DNA of 32,771 nucleotides from Owenia fusiformis. Its lineage: Eukaryota > Annelida > Polychaeta > Sabellida > Oweniidae. The notes under the pieces were generated by a model, which saw only the letters and a program-made list of their open reading frames with translations, did not search any database and was not told the DNA's origin. Where the stretch lies: the NCBI GenBank assembly GCA_903813345.2, contig CAIIXF020000158.1:705-33475 (forward strand), read 5' to 3'. Made by a program: the position numbers and the translations under genes. Positions 1-10,541 of this stretch are shown here, in pieces. Within the stretch, counting starts at the first letter, position 1; each line of letters opens with the position of its first letter.

Positions 1-164
1 TAGCTACCTAACGTTACAAAAGTTTACAGAATTGTCAAAATAGGTGAGTACAATGTTGTTAAGTCCGTCAGCCATGCTCACATTTTAAAGGAAAATCTAA
101 TTTAATGATTTATGTACCCCGACGACTGTTTTCAGTTATAAGGAATGGGTGTATTAAAGCGAAT

Positions 165-513
165 ACCGGTGTAAAAGAAATTATGGTCCCCTGGGGATTA
201 TGGTCCCCTTTCTTAACGGCCCTTACTGGCCCCGATTGTGTATAAATAATAAGGAAAATATTTGTAATTAGGTCACCATATAAATCAATAGAGACTAGGA
301 CCATAATTTGATAGGACCACCTACGCTTTTACACCGGTGTGAAAGAAATTATGGTCCTCTGGGGATTATGGTCCCCTTTCCCAACGGCCTTTACTGGCCC
401 TGATTGTGTATAAATAATAAAGAAAATAGTTGTAATTAGGTCACCATATAAATCAATAGAGACTAGGACCATAATTTGAGAGGACCACCTACCCTTTTAC
501 ATCGGTGTAAAAG
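165..513. repeat. Tandem pair of 168-bp TIR (MITE-like) units
   Basis: Two head-to-tail copies (165-332 and 333-500) match closely from end to end, sharing internal blocks such as GATTGTGTATAAATAATAA. Unit borders carry the palindrome CTTTTACACCGGTGTAAAAG or a one-base variant (327-346, 494-513). Just inside each border are ATTATGGTCC at the left and GGACCATAAT at the right, so each unit has terminal inverted repeats and neighbouring units share a terminus. No coding capacity is seen. This looks like a small non-autonomous DNA transposon that has duplicated in tandem. No family was recognised. Confidence 0.6.
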
Positions 514-889
514 CAAAATTCTCTCTAATTTTTGTTTTGCTATGCAAATAACAGCCAAACTACGACTAACACAACTTAAGATAAGTATACAAATATACAT
601 ACAGAGTTAATGCAAAACCGCTTTTTACTTTGGATGCTACTACGAAAAATAGATAATGTATGTTGTCAACTCGAATGTATGTTGTCACATTGGCCTTACA
701 GTGTAATAGAAGGAACATATTTGATAATAAAGTAATAATTTATAATAATAGGGCTGGCATATCGAAAAATTTACTCTAATATTTTGTCCGTTAATCCATA
801 AAATTGTCATTGATATGATTAAATTTCAATGTTACTAATAATTTTTTAGTATTCAATAACCCTGGCTTTTGAACTTCTGCACTTTCCCC

Positions 890-1420
890 CCTAGGCAGAC
901 ATGTACCAATTTCTCCATAGTATGTGTCAAATATCATATTTAAGCTTATCCAAAGTTACATTGATTTGCCAAATATGATGGTTCAAATGGTAAAAAGTAA
1001 CAGGCATTTCAAAAATTAGCGTTTTGCCAAAAGGTTCATTTCAGTATCCTGGAAACAGCCCTGACCTGAATGTGACAGAAAATATGGATGCTATTCTCGA
1101 AGATAATATATGGATATCGAGTTCTAAAAAGATGACGTTTAGGGTAGATACTCCAAGGAAACTTTTCTTATGCCTTAAAAAGGTTTTATGAGGATTACAA
1201 AACGCCATACCCCTATTTGAAGCCAGTTTAAGATCATATATGGAAAGTATTGCTGCTGTTAACACGGCGGCTAAGGAGACACACCGACTATTGTTTTGGT
1301 GTAAAACTGACTTTAATTTTGTCCAAACACTAATTTTTGAAACACTAATTATATGACACATACATGGAGACATTGGTATATGTCTGCCTAGGAGGCCCAT
1401 AATTTCAGGACACCCTGTAG
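890..1420 (+). mobile_element. Degraded Tc1/mariner-like element
   Basis: Inverted arms of about 45 bp, 890-937 and 1351-1392, both contain CCTAGGCAGACAT on reading inward and run to a shared GACACATAC block. They flank a broken transposase C-terminus. Beyond the right arm the sequence, read inward, is CAGGGTGTCCTGAAATTATG (about 1398-1417), which resembles a Tc1/mariner terminus. The matching outer part of the left end is absent or too diverged to recognise. The element is probably internally deleted and non-functional. Confidence 0.6.
961..1356 (+). pseudogene. Tc1-like transposase C-terminal fragment, disrupted
   Basis: From 1042 the frame reads QYPGNSPDLNVTEN, the block of Tc1-family DDE transposases that carries the third catalytic acidic residue (WPxNSPDLNPIEN). 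It continues through a helical tail of family type with SYMESIAAV. Upstream, the same frame from about 961 gives ISVLP-like residues but includes TGA and TAA stops. A further in-frame TGA lies at 1189-1191, and the fragment ends at TGA 1354-1356. The DNA-binding part and the first two catalytic motifs are missing. It sits inside the inverted arms described for this element, so it is the decayed remains of that element's own gene. Identification rests on the motif; no search was run. Confidence 0.7.
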
Positions 1421-1773
1421 CATAAAGTCATCTTAGATTAGCTAGTAAAGATCTCTCCATGAACTCCTTAAGATTATTAAAATTCATGAAAGTGCAACTA
1501 AACATAACGTAACGTACCGACGTCGAGTGGTCAAAGAGGTCGGAAGAAAACACGCCATGGTCACATATTAATCACCATATTAATACTTTCATAAAATAAA
1601 ATAGCATTCAACGAAAAAATCACTTTTACCTATTTATCTGTACTAGGGATACAGAAGCATGTTCGTTGAACATCACTTGTAACGCATAAAACCCTTAATG
1701 CATTTTGAACTTAAATCATTGCAATGTTTAGTTATCCCATCGAACGAAGTTCGGAGGGATATAGGGAACGCCT

Positions 1774-1901
1774 CCGTCCGTCCGTCCGTCCGTACGTACG
1801 TCCGTCCGTCCGTCCGTCCGTACGTACGTCCGTCCGTCCGTACGTACTTCCGTCCGTCCGTACGTACGTCCGTCCGTCCGTCCGTCCGTCCGTCCGTCCG
1901 G
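1774..1901. repeat. (CCGT)n microsatellite with CGTA variants
   Basis: About 128 bp of CCGT repeats are interspersed with TACGTACG blocks, starting 28 bp inside the 3' end of the element's 5' inverted repeat. The long reading frames across it (RPSVRP and DGRT repeats on the two strands) are products of the tetranucleotide and are not genes. Equivalent tracts follow the other HINE 5' ends at about 7735-7872, 8801-8857 and 9586-9606. Confidence 0.9.
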
Positions 1902-2159
1902 GCAATAACTCAAATACCGTTGGCCCGATTTTGTTCATATTTTGTACACATATACCCTATGGGGGTAGAAGTTCTGCTCGAAAGCCGATTTTCAAAATGG
2001 CCGCTCATTTCAAAATGGCGGCCATTTTAGTGCCGAATTTACAGTAATTTAGGTGCAATATGTAAAACTGTAATAGCAATATGTTTTAGATGTAAAAAAA
2101 CTATATAGGACATTAATAAAGCTAGAAATGTAGATATTAAAGAAGCACATGGCAGCCAT

Positions 2160-3010
2160 CTTGAAAAATGGCGGTCTTTACTCGTTATTTTACGATTTTT
2201 GCTGTAACTCGAGAAGTAGTGGAGCGATTTTGTTCATATTTGGTATGTGAATACTATGAACATTGCACACTGTCTAAAGACACTTTAAGTAGAAGGCGGC
2301 CATTTTGAAAAATGGACACCATTTTTCAAAATGGCCGCCATTTTTACGTATTTTACTATAACTCGAAAAGTAGTGGAGCGATTTTGTTCATATTTGGTAT
2401 GTGAATACTATAAACATTGCACACTGTCTAAAGACACTTTAAGTAGAAGGCGGCCATTTTGACTTATTTTACTATAACTCGAAAAGTAGTGGAGCGATTT
2501 TGTTCATATTTGGTATGTGAATACTATAAGCATGACATACTGTCCTATGACACTTTTGGTAGAAGGCGGCCATTTTGAAAAAGATTTTGAAAAATGGCCG
2601 CCATTTTAACGTATTTTACTATAACTCGAAAAGTGGTGAAGCGATTTTGTTCATATTTGGTATGTGAATACTGTAAGCATGGCACACTGTCTAATGACAC
2701 TTTTGGTAGAAGGCGGTCATTTTTCAAAATGGCCGCCATTTTAACGTATTTTACTATTACTCGAAAAGTAGAGGAGTGATTTTTTATATTTGGTATGTGA
2801 ATACTATAAGCACGGCACACTGTCTAATGGCACTTTTGGTAGAAGGTGGCCATTTTGAAAAATGGCCGCCATTTTAACGTATTTTACTATAACTTGAAAA
2901 GTAGTGGAGCGATTTTGTTCATATTTGGTATGTGAATACCATAAGCATGGCACATGGTCCGTGACACTTTTGGTAGAAGGCGGCCATTTTGAAAAATGGC
3001 TGCCATTTTT
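2160..3010. repeat. Tandem array, about six copies of a ~115-165-bp module
   Basis: Each module carries TTTTACTATAACTCGAAAAG, then GAGCGATTTTGTTCATATTT, GGTATGTGAATACTAT, a CACTTTTGGTAGAAGGCGGCC-type block and mirrored AAAATGGCCGCCATTTT. Module starts fall near 2188, 2351, 2467, 2613, 2747 and 2881. Module length varies with loss or gain of the mirrored segment. This is the core of HINE copy A1 and has no coding potential. Confidence 0.85.
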
Positions 3011-3396
3011 GCTATATCCTTTGTTTGTAAAAATGCCCTCCATGGCTGTTCGATGGGATTCGCTACGCTTTGGCGTTGCCGTTGTTCTGGTATTATAACT
3101 CCTGTATTTCAATTACGGGGACAACATACACTGTGAGTTGACAACGTACATTTCTGATTTTTTAAATTATATCAAATGCATGAATGTTTATTAAATGTTC
3201 AAATAGTTACTTTTATCAATTATGAACACATCCAAAACAAAATTAGGTCAAAAGGATTAAAACTAAGGTCATTCAGTGCATATAAGTTTAACTATGCAAA
3301 TCATTCTAAATATCATGTTACAGGTATGTTGATCTTCATTCATGACTATTTTAGGTATATTGACCACTCAATCGATCGATATATCAAAATATCATT

Positions 3397-3614
3397 AAGG
3401 TAGGACACAAAGGGCAACATATTAAAAACACAAATTATAAAATAACCCCTAAAATGCAATATATCTATGAATCTTAATCTTGAATCTCAGCAAAAGTACC
3501 ATTATCACCTCAGTTGGTATGCAGTAGGTTTAACCTCGGATATTCCATTTAGAGGACATATTAAACATCATTATCAAAGGTAGGACACAAAGGGCAACAT
3601 ATTGAAAACACAAA
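3397..3614. repeat. Pair of ~35-bp direct repeats 180 bp apart
   Basis: The block GGTAGGACACAAAGGGCAAC and its flanks occur at about 3397-3437 and 3577-3617 with very few differences. The DNA between the copies is not obviously repeated. The rest of 3160-3880 holds no recognisable gene or element. Confidence 0.7.
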
Positions 3615-3879
3615 ACCTAGGTATTCAACTCAAATACTAAAAATCTAGTTGTGACTTCCCAATGTATGACATATTTATTTGGCATTTTCAAAGAATAATT
3701 CAATTGAAGCTAAAGGTATAAAATCAAATGGTTGCTTTTTAAAATTGAAAAGGTGCATGTAGGATAGTTTTTTCATCAGTTTGAAACCCATTGTTTTGCT
3801 ATCAAACAAGTGGAAGCATTTTTAATCTAACCATTGTATAACATGTAATAATTATGAAGTAAAATATTTTAGTTTGACT

Positions 3880-4735
3880 TAGCATGAGAACTATCTTACA
3901 AGCAGTGTCCCTTTAATGGCTAAATTGATATTGATTCCATCTTTCAGCAATATATCATCTTTTTGGACAGGCATCAAAAATAGATTGACCATTTTGTTTC
4001 TTTTGGTGAGAACTACCTTACAAGCAGTGTCCCTTTAAACAGCTACATGGATATTGATTTAGTCCCTCAGCAGTATATCATCTTCAGGGGTAGGCAATTG
4101 AATGAAGAATCAAAAATAGATTGACCCATTAGCCTCTTTGGTTGAGGACTACCTTACAAGCAGTGTCTCTTTAAATGGGTAAATGGATATTGATTCAGTC
4201 CCGCAGCAATATATCACATTTAGGGGCAGGCACGACTGATGAATCAAAAGTATATTGACCCTTTGATTGTTTGTCAAAAATATTTTATTGTTCATTAGGA
4301 TGATAACTATCTTACAAGCAATGTCCCTTTAAATGGCTGAATGGATAATGACTCAGTCCCTCTGCAATACATGATCTTCAGGGGCATGCATGAATGATCG
4401 ATCAAAGATAGATTGGCCTATTTGTTTCCTAAGGAGAAAACTACCTTACAAGGAGTGTCCCTTTAATGGCTAAATGGATATTAATTCAGTGTCTCTTCAA
4501 CATATCATCTCCAGAGATAGGGATGACTGATGAATCAAAAGAAGATTGACCCATTTGATTCTTTGTTTAAAACATTTTAGTGTTCATTACCATGAGAACT
4601 ACCTTACAAACAGTGTCCCTTTAATGACTTAATGGATATCAATATTCAGTCCCTCTGCAATGTATCCTCTTTAGAGGCATGCATGACTGACAAATCAAAA
4701 ATAAATTGACCCATTTGATACTTGTCTGATAGTTT
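3880..4735. repeat. Six-copy tandem array, 121-158-bp units
   Basis: The core CTTACAAGCAGTGTCCCTTT or a close variant begins at 3895, 4016, 4153, 4311, 4445 and 4603. Each is followed by a diverged GGATATTGATTCAGTCCCTC, AGCAATATATCATCT and AAAATAGATTGACCCATTTG. The core is better preserved than the rest of the unit. Stops occur in every frame, so this is not a coding repeat. Confidence 0.85.
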
Positions 4736-5239
4736 GTTGCCTTGGTGTCTGGCAGATCCAATGTGGCCTCCTTTTTTAAACTAAATTTTTTGCTATACTT
4801 TCACATTGTACATCTTCTGCAGCCAGGACCCTCTTTCTCATGTTTGAACTCTGCAATTATGTCAATACTAAACAATAAAGGTGAAATCAGAGGGGGTCTG
4901 ACCTGTGGAAGCACCTCAATATGTCAGTGACTACAGAATGTCATTCATGCTTAAAAACAAGAACACAATAGGGTTCCTTTCGAAACAATAGGATTACAAA
5001 GTATCTATGCATGATTGATCTGCTAAGTAAAGGTTATTATGCTCAGACACAATGTAGTTTTATACTGACAAGTTAATTTAAGTTTATCTACAAAAATCAA
5101 GATTTTATTCAAGGTTTTGTGAAAATATTTGAAAATTATTCATTTTAGAGTCAGAATGACATGTGTTAAGAATCACTGTAAAAATAACTTTTTACCATAT
5201 TCTAAATATTATTTTTGTGATTTGTTGAAAATATACTTC
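4736..5239. other. Gene-free interval, nothing recognised
   Basis: Single-copy AT-rich DNA. The part at 4740-4930 is somewhat less AT-biased and has possible splice-like signals on the minus strand, but no family or extended reading frame was recognised. Confidence 0.5.
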
Positions 5240-5962
5240 TTAAGGTGCTATGGAAGTTAACAGGAAATGACAAAACAGGAAGTGACAATTTTTTTTGCAT
5301 TTTTAGACATTTTTTGAACAAAGATAACAGAGTTCTGTTTTGACCTCCAGTCAATTCAACAAGTTCCAAATACCATTTACAGGTCCAGGATCACAATGTT
5401 CATGGCCAGAATGACCCTAAAAATGAAGAAATAACCTTTTCAGCCCTCTGAAAATGTGACTGAAAAATAGCTTAAAGACGGAGGTAGGAAAGGTCACTGA
5501 ACAGAATCTTTCGAATTTTTCAGAAAATGTGCCCAATATATTGCTCTAAATGATACAATCTTTGAAAATTTGATATCATTCATAGAAAAAGAAAAAAAAT
5601 GAAAAAACTGATTTGAAGAGCGATCTATTTTCCTTTTATGACCGCCATTTTTGTTTCAGACAATTTTCTAAAATTTCAAAGATAGTATCAAAAGATTCTG
5701 TTCAGTGACCTTCCCTGCCTTCCTACTTTAGCTTTTTTTCAGTCACACTTTCAAAGGGCTAAAAAGGTTATTTCATCATGTTTAGGGTCATTCTGACCAT
5801 GCACATTGTGATCCTGGTCATGTAAATGATATGTGGAAATAGTTAAATTGACTGGAGGTCAAACCAGAACTCTGTTATCTTTGTTCAAAAAATGTCAAAA
5901 AATGCAAAATTTTTTGTCACTTCCTGTTTCATCATTTCCTGTTAACTTCCATGGCACCTTAA
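5240..5962. mobile_element. 723-bp foldback element with ~320-bp inverted arms and TTAA ends
   Basis: The left arm starts TTAAGGTGCTATGGAAGTTA (5240) and the right arm ends TAACTTCCATGGCACCTTAA (5962). The arms remain alignable as reverse complements over about 320 bp each, for example GACCTCCAGTCAATT (left) against AATTGACTGGAGGTC (right), and GGTCACTGAACAGAATCTTT against AAAGATTCTGTTCAGTGACC-type sequence. Only about 80 bp of AT-rich spacer separates them. It encodes nothing. TTAA at both edges would suit a piggyBac-type target duplication, but it may be part of the repeat. The family is unassigned. Confidence 0.75.
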
Positions 5963-7680
5963 AGATTCATATTATATAAAAATAATCCTGGAATTCCAAT
6001 TTACCCTTTTCAAAAAATTTCTAAGTCCTTATAGGTACACTAATGGGTACGGATCCTTTGGCGAATTGCAAAAATTCAACTAACCAATTCATGTCTTCAC
6101 CAATTTTTCTGAAATCCCCATGAAATTTTCATCGGAAAAATCTTGTCTCGAGGTTGAAATGTTCAAGATCTTATTTACAAAATAAATTGGACCATTTAGT
6201 GTTAGAAAGTCGCAATAAGATAGCATCCAGTTGATAAGTGGAACTTATTTATTCATTTGACTAAAGGTAATAAAGCATTACTTTGTTCCAAGTGATTGAT
6301 TTTTTGTGCTAAATCTATTATAGCCCTTTTCTGAAGGAAATAGAGTGTAAAATGCACATTGATTGAATTCGGTGGGCTTCCTTTTTCAATTTTTTATCCA
6401 CCTGGCTTATGTTTCGTTCAAATGGCGACCGTTAATACTGGTTCAGCTGTGAAATTTGCCAATTTTTCAGCCATTTATTCTTGCTAAAATCACTAAATTA
6501 AATCTCCACCAAGTTTGCCTAATTTGCCAAATTAAATCGAGCAAAATTAAGTTGACTCACGCTCAAGTTTTGTCAACTCCATTTTGTAGCAAGTCATCTA
6601 CAATGCAAGTTTGAATCTTTAAGAAACTGAAAGAGATTTGGCTCAATATCACACAATGAGGGAGTTAATGTTTGACATCCTCCGATCACAGGGCTTCAAA
6701 ATCCAGAATATATTCTTTCTTTTTACCCCCTGCGATAAGCAGTTACCATTTCCCCGATTAAGAACTCTCAATATGATTAGCTGTCGCAACACTGCGACAG
6801 AAATCATGTATAAGCCATTGTGAATAATTAGATCACGTGATTCAGTTAAATCGGGCGCTTTCAAATTGGTTATAGCAGGGGGAAGAAGGAGGTACGGATT
6901 CTGGATACCTACTTAGTAGGATGATGTTGGAAAATTAACTGTATTTGAACAGCAAGGGAGGGAGGGGTCATTAGCCTTAAAAGTAAGCTTTCTGACATTG
7001 TTGCAATTGTAGCGTTTCAATAAGTGTATACTTTTTCCATTCAATGCACTTCTTGTACAAAAAGTTGGAAAAAGTGAACACAGTGAAGTAAAATTATACA
7101 ACAAAAAGAACTTAAATAATGGAAAATGCCAATAAAATATGAACAGAAGAATACAAAATAATGCATATCAACATTTCACAACTCAGTTACAGTGTGGGCC
7201 TTAGGATTTTTCTATCACTCGCCATGCGGCAACTGACTTGTGTTTCACACTCGCGAGTGAAAAATTACACTCGCCACTGAGTTGCCACTGACATGATAAA
7301 CTGTATGTTTACTCTTGTGAATAAAATCTGTTTCATAATATTCAATACTGGCAAATTAACTTAAAATACATATTATCTGATTATTTAGCCATGGTAATAA
7401 AGATATGTTTAAAAGTCTTTGTAACATAACTTAAAGCAATCATATCTTGGTATCTATTTGTTATGAATTGAATTTTTTGAACTGAAAGTTGCTTAAAAGT
7501 TATAAAGAGCTGAGTTAAGGACTACAGGAAATTTGGCACACCTTAAGGTCCAAAAGGGTGAGCCACTTGTTGGAAAGTGGCAGGGGAAATCATAGTGATA
7601 AATATTTTAGAACATTTGTTTTCTGACGCATTTGTGGATGCACAGTACTGTTTTCTTTACGACAACATCTGGTCATTTTT
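5963..7680. other. Gene-free interval
   Basis: No gene or known element was recognised. Small features include a perfect 7-bp stem, CTGTCGC-AACACT-GCGACAG (6781-6800), the palindrome ATCACGTGAT with a central E-box (about 6832-6841), and the 12-bp palindrome CACTCGCGAGTG (about 7247-7258). None is sufficient to call a regulatory site. Confidence 0.5.
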
Positions 7681-7681
7681 T

Positions 7682-8761
7682 ATGTCCCCACCAAATAGTG
7701 TGGGGCCATATTGCCGGCCTAGGCGCGTCTGTCTCTCTGTCCGTCCGTGAAGAAAGATAAGTAACATCGCAATCAAATCAAGACAAAGAAAGAAGAAAAT
7801 GAATGAAGAAACCAATGCAGCAACAACAAATGACGTCCGTCCATCCGTCCGTCCATCCGTCTGTTTGTCCGGGCGATAACTCAAATACCATTTCACGGAT
7901 TTGATTCAAATTTTATAGGCTTATGCCTTATGGGTGTAGGACCTCTGCTCGAGAAGGAATTTTCAATATGGCCACTGAATTCAAAATGGCCACCATTTTT
8001 CGTAAAAAATGTAATCTTTAATAACTCAAATACTAGTTTGCGGATTTGGTTCAAATTTTATATGCTGATGCCTAGGGACACAGTAGATTTCTTTCGAGTA
8101 AAAATTTTCAAGATGGTGGCCAGATTTCAAAATGGCGGCCATTTTTCGTAAAAAAACTTAATCTTTGATAACTCAAATACCAGTGAACGGATTTGGTTCA
8201 AATTGTATATAATGATGCCAAGGGACACAGTAGATCTGTTCGAGTTACAATTTTCAAGATGGCCACTGAATTTCAAAATGGCGGCCATTTTTCGTAAAAA
8301 AACGTAATCTCTGGTAACTCAAATACCAGTGAACGGATTTGGTTCAAATTTTATATGATGATGCCTAGGGACAAAGGAGCTTCGCTCAAGATAGGATTTT
8401 CGAAATGGCCACTGAATTTCAAAATGGCAGCCATTTTTCGTAAAAAAACGTAATCTTTGATAACTCAAATACCAGTGAACGGATTTGGTTCAAATTTCAT
8501 ATGAGAATGCCTAGGGACACAGTAGCTCTGTTCGAATAAGAATTTTCAAGATGGTGGCTGAATTTTAAAACAGTGACCATTTTTTGTAAAAAGCGTAATC
8601 TTTGATAACTCAAATACCAGTGAACGGATTTGGTTCAAATTTATAGGCTTATGCCTTATAGGTATAGGACCTCTGCTTGAGAAGGAATTTTCAATATGGC
8701 CACTCATTTCAAAATGGCCACCATTCGTTGATAACTCAATTACTAGTTGATGGATTTGATT
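7682..8761 (+). mobile_element. HINE-like element with family-B 5' end and family-A body, 3' end missing
   Basis: It starts ATGTCCCCACC (7682-7692), folding with GTGGGG as in family B (compare 18583). It runs into CCGT repeats that are interrupted by about 90 bp of A-rich sequence (7748-7838). After the CCGT tract the body is nearly the same as that of family A, with TTTTATAGGCTTATGCCTTA and then modules of about 145 bp containing GATAACTCAAATACCAGTGA and AAAATGGCGGCCATTTT. It breaks off inside a module (GGATTTGATT) where copy A2 begins. It is non-coding. Confidence 0.6.
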
Positions 8762-9547
8762 ATCCCACCGAACGAAGTTCGAGGGGGATATAGAGAAGCC
8801 GTCCGTCCGTCCGTTTGTCCGTCCGTCCGTCCGTTTGTCCGTCCGTCCGTGTGTCCGGGCTATAACTCCAATACCGGTTGACGGATTTGGTTCAAATTTT
8901 ATAGGCTTATGCCTTATGAGTGTAGAACCTCTGCTCGAGAAGGAATTTTCAATATGGCCGCTCATTTCAAAATGGCCGCCATTTTTCGTAAAAAATGTAA
9001 TCGTTGATAACTCAAATACAAGTTGACAGATTTGGCTCAAATTTTATATGCTGATGCCTAGGGACAAAGGAGTTTTGCACAAAAAGAGATTTTCAAGATG
9101 GCCGCTTAATTTCAAAATGGCGGCCATTTTTCGTAAAACTATGTAATCTTTGATAACTCAAATACCAGTGAACGGATTTGGTTCAAATTTTATATGATGA
9201 TGCTTAGGGACACAGTAGCTATGTTCGACAAAAGTTTTTCAAGATGGCCGCTTAATTTCAAAATGGCGGCAATTTTTCGTAAAAAACGTAATCTTTGATA
9301 ACTCAAATACCAGTGAAAAGATTTGGTTGAAATTTTATATGATTATGCCTAGGGACACAGTAGCTCTGTTCAAGAAATAATTTTCAAGATGGCCACTGAA
9401 TTTTAAGATGGCGGCCAATTTTCGTAAAAAACGTAATCTTTGATAACTCATATACCAGTGAACGGATTTGGTTCAAATTTTATATGATGATGCCTAGGGA
9501 CACAGTTGCTATGTTCGACAAAGAATTTTCAAGATGGCCGCTTTATT
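8762..9547 (+). mobile_element. HINE-like element copy A2, 3' end missing
   Basis: The 5' inverted repeat ATCCCACCGAAC (8762-8773) is followed by its folding partner GTTCG, GGGGGATATAGAGAAGCC, a CCGT tract and family-A modules. The copy stops mid-module (GGCCGCTTTATT) at the start of copy A3, without a 3' inverted repeat or hairpin. It has no coding capacity. Confidence 0.65.
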
Positions 9548-10541
9548 ATCCCACCGAATGAAGTTCGAGGGGGATATAGAGAAGCCGTCCGTCCGTCCGT
9601 GTGTCCGGGCGATAACTCCAATACCGGTTGACGGATTTGGTTAAAATTTTATAGGCTTATGCCTTATGAGTGTAGGACCTCTGCTTGAGAAGGAATTTTC
9701 AATATGGCTGCTCAATTCAAAATGGCCGCCATTTTTCGTAAAAAATGTAATCGTTGATAACTCAAATACAAGTTGACGGATTTGGTTCAAATTTTATATG
9801 CTGATGCCTAGGGACAAAGGAGTTTCGCTCAAAAAGAGATTTTCAAGATGGCCGCTTAATTTCAAAATGGCGGCCATTTTTCGTAAAAATATGTAATCTT
9901 TGATAACTCAAATACCAGTGAACAGATTTGGTTCAAATTTTATATGGTGGTGCTTAGGGACACAATAGCTATGTTGGACAAAAATTTTTCAAGATGGCTG
10001 CTTAATTTCAAAATGGCGGCCATTTTTCGTAAAAATATGTAATCTTTGATATCTCAAATACCAGTGAACGGATTTGGTTCAAATTTTATATGATGATGCT
10101 TAGGGACACAGTAGCTATGTTCGACAAAAATTTTAAGATGGCCGCTTAATTTTTTCAAAATGGTGGCCATTTTTCATAAAAAACGTAATCTTTGATAACT
10201 CAAAAACCAGTGAACAGATTTGGTTGAAATTTTATATGATTATGCCTAGGGACACAGTAGCTCTGTTCAAGAAATAATTCTCAAGATGGCGGCTGAATTT
10301 CAAGATGGGGGCCAATTTTCGTAAAAAACATAATCTTTGATAACTCATATACCAGTGAACGGATTTGGTTCAAATTTTATATGATGATGCCTAGTTCACA
10401 ATGGTATAAACTAACTTTGTGCCAAATTTCATGCTTCTATCACAAAGTGCACAAACATTTCAACATTTACACTAGCTATAATGAGCATAATATGTTTTGT
10501 TCGGTGGGATTTGCTACTCCTTGGAGTTGCTGTTTTTCTAG
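9548..10541 (+). mobile_element. HINE-like element copy A3 with intact 3' end
   Basis: The 5' repeat ATCCCACCGAAT (9548-9559), one base off its partner, leads into a short CCGT tract and about five family-A modules, then a roughly 110-bp unique tail. The 3' repeat GTTCGGTGGGAT is at 10499-10510, the hairpin GCTACTCCTTGGAGTTGC at 10513-10530, and the terminus CTAG|T at 10538-10541. This single 3' end serves the whole run of three 5' ends that begins at 7682. Confidence 0.7.

Larger units (their letters stand above)
1734..3090 (+). mobile_element. HINE-like non-autonomous Helitron, copy A1 (complete)
   Basis: The 5' end ATCCCATCGAAC (1734-1745) folds on itself through GTTCG, and its exact reverse complement GTTCGATGGGAT lies at 3048-3059. 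That is followed by a hairpin (3062-3079) and the terminus CTGG|T (3087-3090). Between the ends lie a (CCGT)n/(ACGT) tract and a tandem array. A 5' repeat whose partner is subterminal at the 3' end, then a hairpin, is the asymmetric-TIR layout of Helitron2/Helentron elements. The (CCGT)n plus tandem-module core matches bivalve pearl/HINE elements. No protein is encoded. Family assignment is inferred from structure. Confidence 0.65.
655..3152. mobile_element. Candidate 2.5-kb element bounded by ~33-bp imperfect TIRs
   Basis: The left end (656-688) reads ATGTATGTTGTCAACTC followed by a second TGTATGTTGTC block. The reverse complement of 3118-3151 reads ATGTACGTTGTCAACTC, again followed by TGTATGTTGTC. 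Similarity stops at both outer borders. The interval contains a Tc1-like relic and a complete HINE element, both of which could be later insertions. No transposase belonging to these ends and no clear target duplication is visible, so the boundaries are suggestive only. Confidence 0.4.

Noticed and set aside
1698-2047. Overlapping frames encoding RPSVRP/DGRT-type repeats on both strands
   Set aside because: All come from translating the CCGT microsatellite in different frames; they have no independent coding evidence.
4788-4850. Possible short minus-strand exon between AG and GT signals
   Set aside because: Only about 50 bp, no recognisable protein family and no neighbouring exon; splice-like dinucleotides are common by chance.
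6638-6864. Overlapping 61- and 71-residue frames around the CTGTCGC hairpin
   Set aside because: Neither shows a recognisable domain, and each overlaps the other on opposite strands.
7930-10400. CRISPR-like regular repeats
   Set aside because: The repeats are long, contiguous degenerate modules without unique spacers, in an animal genome context.
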